A stretch of 64,000 nucleotides of DNA from an uncultured Allorhizobium sp. (GTDB taxonomy: Bacteria; Pseudomonadota; Alphaproteobacteria; Rhizobiales; Rhizobiaceae): positions 575,960-639,959 of the forward strand of contig OY288189.1 of NCBI GenBank assembly GCA_958439205.1, in the 5' to 3' direction. Under the pieces are notes generated by a model that saw only the letters and a list, made by a program, of their open reading frames with translations, was not told the DNA's origin and made no database searches. This document shows, piece by piece, positions 59,749 to 64,000 of this stretch. The stretch's first letter is position 1. Each line of letters opens with the position of its first letter. A program made the translations under genes and the position numbers.

Positions 59749-59865
59749 GGTCGGGGCACTCGACAAACATGACATTCACTGTCGTCTTTCTCGTAAACAC
59801 GATGCCGTTTGTCAAGAAAAATCGCAGGCAAGCGGATAGATGTGATCGACCCTGCAGCAGATCCG

Positions 59866-62800
59866 TCAGTGAAAGTTGCGGCCCTTCGGCATGAGATCGG
59901 CCATGGCGCTCCGGCGAGGGTGGCCCGGCGGCGGTGCGGCAACCGGCAGCGTGGGCGCCGGCTTTGTCGGCATGGCGCGCGCCTGTTTCTCTCGCTTTGC
60001 CTGACGCGGGTCTATTGCCGGTCGGCGGACTTCGTCTGCATGGGCAAGCGTATCGAAGGTCTTCAAGTCTTCGAGCAACAGGCCGAGCCGGGCGCTGGCA
60101 TCCACCAGATGGTCGGCCACGACATGGATGACCCCATGGGCCTTTTGCAGGCGTCCACGCAGGGCAACCAGTCTTGCGCCCATGACGACCGGCCGATAGG
60201 TCTCGAAGACCTTCGGCCAGACGATGGCGTTTGTCGTTCCTGTCTCGTCCTCCAGCGTCATGAAGATCACGCCCTTGGCGGAGCCGGGGCGCTGGCGCAC
60301 CAGAACCAGGCCGGCGATCTCCACCTTCGCTCCGTGGGCCATGTTTTCAAGGTCGGCCGCCGATTTGAGGCCTGCCCGCTGCATGGCCTCGCGCAGGAAG
60401 GACAAGGGGTGGGCCTTGAGCGAAAAGGACAGGGTCCGATAATCGCTGAGGACTTCTTCGCCCGGCAGCATGCGGGGCAGGATCACCTCTGCCTCCTGCT
60501 GCAGATCGGCACCCGGAAGCGTCAGGAAGAGCGGCAGGTCTTCGACGGCCGCTCCCGCATCGAGCGCCTGGGCGGCCCAAAGCGCATCGCGTCGGTTGAG
60601 ACCGAGGGAGGAAAAGCAATCAGCATCAGCGAGTTTCTCGATCGCTGCGCGCGGCAGGCGCGTGCGCAGCCAGAGGTCCCGGACGGAATCATAACCTTGC
60701 CCCCGCTTCTCGACGAGGAGCGCCATTTCGCTCTCTGAGATCCCCTTGATCTGGCGAAAACCGAGACGCACGGCATGGCGGCTCTTGATCACGCGGGTCA
60801 TGGAGCGGTGACGGGATGCGATACGGGCGGGATCGAAGGCGTGCTGCTGCTGTTCGTCTCCTTCCAGCGTACAATCCCAGACGGAATGATTGACGTCGAC
60901 GGGCCTTATCTCGACCCCGTGCTCGCGGGCATCGCGCACCAACTGGCCTGGCGCATAGAAGCCCATCGGCTGGGAATTCAGGATCGCTGCACAGAAGATG
61001 TCCGGATAGAAGGCCTTGAACCAGCAGGACACGTAGACGAGCAGCGCGAAGGAGGCCGCATGGCTTTCCGGGAAGCCATATTCGCCGAAACCCTCGATCT
61101 GGCTGAAGCAGCGGGCGGCGAAGTCCGGATCGTAACCGCGTTCGACCATGCCTTCGACCATGCGCTTCTGGAAGCTGGAAACCTGACCAGTGCGGCGGAA
61201 GGTTGCCATGGCGCGGCGCAGCTTGTCGGCTTCGGCGGGTGTGAAGCCGGCCGCGGTGATGGCGATCTGCATGGCCTGTTCCTGGAAAAGGGGCACGCCC
61301 AGCGTACGCTCCAGCACCTGGCGGAGTTCGGGACTGGGATAGTCGATGGGGCGGCCTGCGAGTTTGTCCGCACGTCGCTTGAGATAGGGATGGACCATGT
61401 TGCCCTGGATCGGGCCGGGGCGGACGATGGCGACCTCGATGACCAGATCGTAGAACTCGCGTGGTCTCAGCCGGGGCAGCATGCTCATCTGGGCCCGGCT
61501 TTCGATCTGGAAGACGCCGAGCGTATCGGCACGGCAGATCATGTCGTAGACTTCGCCGCGCTGGTCTTCGTTGACCGAGGCGAGGGTCTCGTGGCGATCG
61601 TAATGGTTTGAAAGCAGCTTGAAGGCCTTGGCCAGGCAGGTCAGCATGCCGAGCGCCAGCACGTCGATCTTGAGGATCTTCAGCGTATCGAGATCGTCCT
61701 TGTCCCATTCGACCATGTAGCGGCCGTCCGCCGTGTTCATGATCGGGACGACCTCGTCCAGACGGTCCCGGGTGATGACGAAGCCGCCGACATGCTGGGA
61801 GAGATGTCTCGGAAAATTCTGCAAGGCCTGGGCATAGGCGAGGACGTGGCGGGTGGTCGGATCCTTGAGGTCGAGCCCGGCGGCCTTTGCCTGATCCTCG
61901 GTGAAATCGCTGGTCCACCAGCCCCAGATCGAGCCGGCAAGTGCTGATTGAACATCATCCGACATGCCGAAGGCCTTGGCGACCTCGCGGCCGGCCGAGC
62001 GGGCGCGGTAGCTGATGACGGCGGCCGTCAGCGCCGCATGTTCCCGGCCATAGGTCTCGTAGATGAATCGGATCACCTCCTCGCGCTTCTCGTGCTCGAA
62101 GTCGACATCGATGTCAGGCGGCTCATCGCGTTCGGTTGACAGGAAGCGATCAAAAAGCAGGGTCGTCTTCTGTGGGTCCACTTCGGTGATGCCGAGGCAG
62201 AAGCATACGGCGGAATTGGCGGCAGAACCGCGGCCCTGGCAGAGGATGCCAACGTCGCGCGCATGGCAGACAATGCGATAGACCGTCAGAAAATAGGGTT
62301 CATAACGCTTCTCGGCGATCAGTTTCAGCTCATAGTCGAGAAGGCCGAGGACCTTGCGCGGGATTTCATCCGGATAGCGCTTTCGTGCACCTTCATAGGT
62401 CAGCCGACGCAGCGCCAAGGCCGGAGATTCGCCGTCGAAGATCTCGTCGGGATACTGGTGGGATAGTTCATCGAGAGAAAATTGAAGCCGGCTAAAGAAG
62501 TGGACATTGTTGTCGATGGCTTCCGGCCATGCGCGGAACAGGCGCGCCATTTCGGCCGGGCTCTTCAGGTGCCGTTCGGCATGGGCATGCAGGCGCAAGC
62601 CGGCTTCGGCAATCGGCACATGCTCTCGGATTGCCACGACCACGTCGGCCACGGGTTTGCGTTCCGGAGCATGATAAAATGCATCGTTTGTCGCGATGAG
62701 CGGAAGGCCGAGCCTTCTCGCTATCCCGTCGAGCTCGCCGAAGGTCTTGTTGTCGAGGCCGTCATAACGGGGAACGAGGGCCAGATGCAGGCGATCCCCA

Positions 62801-63252
62801 AGCCAGGGCCTGATACGGGCAAGCGCGGTCTCGAACCTCTCGACATCGGCCACTTTGGGCAGTGAAGGCGGTATGGCAACAAACAGAAGATGTTCCGACC
62901 AGTCGCGGAGATCGGTCTCCCAAAGCGTGCAGATGCCCTTTTTCGAACGCAGATTGCCGGCGCTCAGCATTCGACAGAGATTGCCCCACCCCTTGCGGTT
63001 CATCGGATAGGCGAGAAGCTCCGGCGTGCCGTCATCAAAGAGAAGACGGGCACCGGGGCGAAATTCCAGACCGTTCAGCTTGGCCGAAGCATGCAGGCGC
63101 ACGACACCGGCAACCGTATTGCGATCGGCGAGGCCGAGACCGGAAAGGCCAAGGGAAAGCGCCTGTTCCACCAGTTCCTCGGGATGGGAGGCGCCATCCA
63201 GAAAGGAGAAATTGCTGCGCAGTCCGATCTCGTAAAAGGGCCTCATGGTCAT
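59866..63252 (-). CDS. dnaE2: error-prone DNA polymerase III alpha subunit DnaE2
   Basis: 1128 residues. N-terminal PHP domain ([26 protein letters not shown]), then the PolIIIalpha catalytic domain with the aspartates in [17 protein letters not shown] (about residues 377-393) and the OB-fold near the C-terminus. It matches DnaE2 in length and in lacking the tau-binding tail of DnaE1. With ImuB it forms the SOS-induced translesion mutasome. Two ATGs (63252 and 63246) are close; it lies 9 bases after imuB. No LexA box is in the window. Confidence 0.95.
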   Translation of the reverse strand: MTMRPFYEIGLRSNFSFLDGASHPEELVEQALSLGLSGLGLADRNTVAGVVRLHASAKLNGLEFRPGARLLFDDGTPELLAYPMNRKGWGNLCRMLSAGNLRSKKGICTLWETDLRDWSEHLLFVAIPPSLPKVADVERFETALARIRPWLGDRLHLALVPRYDGLDNKTFGELDGIARRLGLPLIATNDAFYHAPERKPVADVVVAIREHVPIAEAGLRLHAHAERHLKSPAEMARLFRAWPEAIDNNVHFFSRLQFSLDELSHQYPDEIFDGESPALALRRLTYEGARKRYPDEIPRKVLGLLDYELKLIAEKRYEPYFLTVYRIVCHARDVGILCQGRGSAANSAVCFCLGITEVDPQKTTLLFDRFLSTERDEPPDIDVDFEHEKREEVIRFIYETYGREHAALTAAVISYRARSAGREVAKAFGMSDDVQSALAGSIWGWWTSDFTEDQAKAAGLDLKDPTTRHVLAYAQALQNFPRHLSQHVGGFVITRDRLDEVVPIMNTADGRYMVEWDKDDLDTLKILKIDVLALGMLTCLAKAFKLLSNHYDRHETLASVNEDQRGEVYDMICRADTLGVFQIESRAQMSMLPRLRPREFYDLVIEVAIVRPGPIQGNMVHPYLKRRADKLAGRPIDYPSPELRQVLERTLGVPLFQEQAMQIAITAAGFTPAEADKLRRAMATFRRTGQVSSFQKRMVEGMVERGYDPDFAARCFSQIEGFGEYGFPESHAASFALLVYVSCWFKAFYPDIFCAAILNSQPMGFYAPGQLVRDAREHGVEIRPVDVNHSVWDCTLEGDEQQQHAFDPARIASRHRSMTRVIKSRHAVRLGFRQIKGISESEMALLVEKRGQGYDSVRDLWLRTRLPRAAIEKLADADCFSSLGLNRRDALWAAQALDAGAAVEDLPLFLTLPGADLQQEAEVILPRMLPGEEVLSDYRTLSFSLKAHPLSFLREAMQRAGLKSAADLENMAHGAKVEIAGLVLVRQRPGSAKGVIFMTLEDETGTTNAIVWPKVFETYRPVVMGARLVALRGRLQKAHGVIHVVADHLVDASARLGLLLEDLKTFDTLAHADEVRRPAIDPRQAKREKQARAMPTKPAPTLPVAAPPPGHPRRSAMADLMPKGRNFH

Positions 63253-63261
63253 CAGTGTGCC

Positions 63262-64000
63262 TCACGCAAAGAAGCCCTGGAGGAACCAGGTCGGGTGGAC
63301 GGTTCGCCGCTCGTAGAGGCCCTGGCGATAAAGCCAGAAGCGTTGGCCTTCGGTGTCCTCGATGCGGAAATAATCCCGCGGCGGGGCATCCTCGCCATCG
63401 ACCCACCATTCCGGTGCAAGCCGTTCCGGGCCTTCTGCCCGCAGGATGCGGCGCTGGACACGACGCCAGCGGAAGCTTGCCGGCGGACCGTCCGGCACGG
63501 CAGACATGACCTCGACCTCTTCAGGGCGATCGAGCAGCCGCAAGGGACGCAGGCCTCGAACCGGCCTTGCGGCCACATCCGTTCGGGCCCCCGGGAGATC
63601 GAGGCCCTTCAGCGCATCGCTCGCCGTCGCATGCATTGTCGCTCTCTCTGGCCAATGGCTGGCAAGCGGCACAGGCAGGCGCAAAGCACGCTCGCCCAAA
63701 CGGGCTGAAACCTGATCCAGGAAGCGGGTAAGGCCTTCGCAGTTGCCCTCTTCTCCGGCGAGGGCGGGTTGGCGGGCATCGAAAGTTTCGCTCAGGAGAA
63801 CGTTGAGGCGGACGAGTTCGAAGCCGAAGCCGGCGTCGAGATCATCCCGCAGCACGGCGAGCCGCTCCTCGAACAGAGACCGGATGCGGGTTGCATCACG
63901 CAAGGGGGCGGAGGCGCTGACCTCGATGCGGAAGACACGGCCGTCAACGCGGAATACCAGAAGTTCGAAGAGGCGACCGCCTTCGCCGCGTGCCTCAAGC
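63262..64000 (-). CDS. imuB: ImuB (Y-family-polymerase-like), 5' end beyond the window
   Basis: The C-terminal 245 codons or so are visible and the frame is open to the right edge. The region LFELLVFRVDGRVFRIEV and later RGLRPLRLLDRPEEVEV, RRVQRRILRAEGPERLAPEWW and DYFRIEDTEGQRFWLYRQGLY...FLQGFFA are typical of the ImuB C-terminal half (little-finger region and the tail that binds the beta clamp and ImuA). ImuB lacks polymerase activity and recruits DnaE2. It is 9 bases upstream of dnaE2, and imuA is expected further right. Confidence 0.93.
   Translation of the reverse strand, partial: LEARGEGGRLFELLVFRVDGRVFRIEVSASAPLRDATRIRSLFEERLAVLRDDLDAGFGFELVRLNVLLSETFDARQPALAGEEGNCEGLTRFLDQVSARLGERALRLPVPLASHWPERATMHATASDALKGLDLPGARTDVAARPVRGLRPLRLLDRPEEVEVMSAVPDGPPASFRWRRVQRRILRAEGPERLAPEWWVDGEDAPPRDYFRIEDTEGQRFWLYRQGLYERRTVHPTWFLQGFFA

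Overview
The window is a gene-dense, GC-rich stretch of alphaproteobacterial chromosome, almost certainly Rhizobiales and most likely Rhizobiaceae. Pointers seen in the sequence are the order dapF-mtaB-ftsY-ispZ-DUF2585, ffh followed by a small chorismate mutase and rpsP-rimM-trmD, Ala/Glu-rich tails on ribosomal proteins bS16 and bL19, an RpoH2-type sigma-32 gene behind an EcfG-type promoter, a SAM-II riboswitch before metA, an Irr-box-like site before bfr, a CenR-like regulator beside a cyclic-nucleotide-domain protein, the imuB-dnaE2 mutasome cassette and rhizobial intergenic mosaic repeats. I cannot fix the genus. Almost everything is chromosomal backbone; I see no prophage, integrase, insertion sequence, CRISPR array or toxin-antitoxin island.

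Layout. 1-4.5 kb (minus): DUF2585 (cut by the window edge), ispZ/yciB, ftsY, mtaB and dapF, packed with ATGA/GTGA overlaps. 4.5-9.1 kb (minus): thiamine synthesis operon thiC-thiO-thiS-thiG-thiE behind a TPP riboswitch. 9.2-15.9 kb: a Tat-exported metallo-beta-lactamase-fold hydrolase, then ffh-chorismate mutase-rpsP and rimM-trmD (plus), a TauE/SafE permease (minus) and rplS (plus). A promoter plus a strong terminator lies upstream of ffh and may make a small RNA or attenuate ffh. 16-25 kb: an EamA transporter, leuC, ppk2, an amino-acid uptake pair, an NTF2-like secreted protein, an aldo/keto reductase, an L,D-transpeptidase-fold protein, a response regulator and a cNMP-domain protein. 25-32.5 kb (minus): xthA, lolA-like, ftsK, and glnK-amtB controlled by a sigma-54/NtrC promoter, then tesB. 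32.5-40.2 kb: a UbiH-type hydroxylase, Trm112, a LON-domain protein, a thioredoxin/TPR co-chaperone, a YbaK deacylase, tRNA-Gly(GCC), a mutarotase, a VWA protein and metA with a SAM-II riboswitch and attenuator.

40.2-41.4 kb is the one sizeable gene-free stretch. It holds a mosaic repeat, about 450 bases of densely folded sequence that looks like a long structured RNA (possibly a speF-type leader with no ornithine decarboxylase behind it), and a second inverted-repeat element. 41.4-48.7 kb: DUF1737 protein, CoA-ester lyase, a small membrane protein, leuD, a PLP dehydratase, leuB, rpoH2 and an M48 protease lipoprotein. 48.9-56.9 kb: thiamine uptake operon thiB-thiP-thiQ behind a second TPP riboswitch, a BacA/SbmA-like ABC protein whose ATPase motifs are nearly all destroyed, an ABC-F protein and thiamine diphosphokinase thiN. 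57-64 kb: two small basic proteins, a MoxR ATPase, bfr and bfd around an Irr-box-like site, dnaE2 and the end of imuB.

Pathway coverage: thiamine can be made (thiCOSGE), imported (thiBPQ) and pyrophosphorylated (thiN), with both large operons under TPP control; leucine synthesis is represented by leuC, leuD and leuB at three sites; ammonium uptake and PII signalling are coupled in glnK-amtB; iron storage and release are coupled in bfr-bfd. The items I find most worth following up are the gene-less structured RNA near 40.8 kb, the catalytically dead ABC protein at 52.6 kb, and the promoter-terminator unit in front of ffh.
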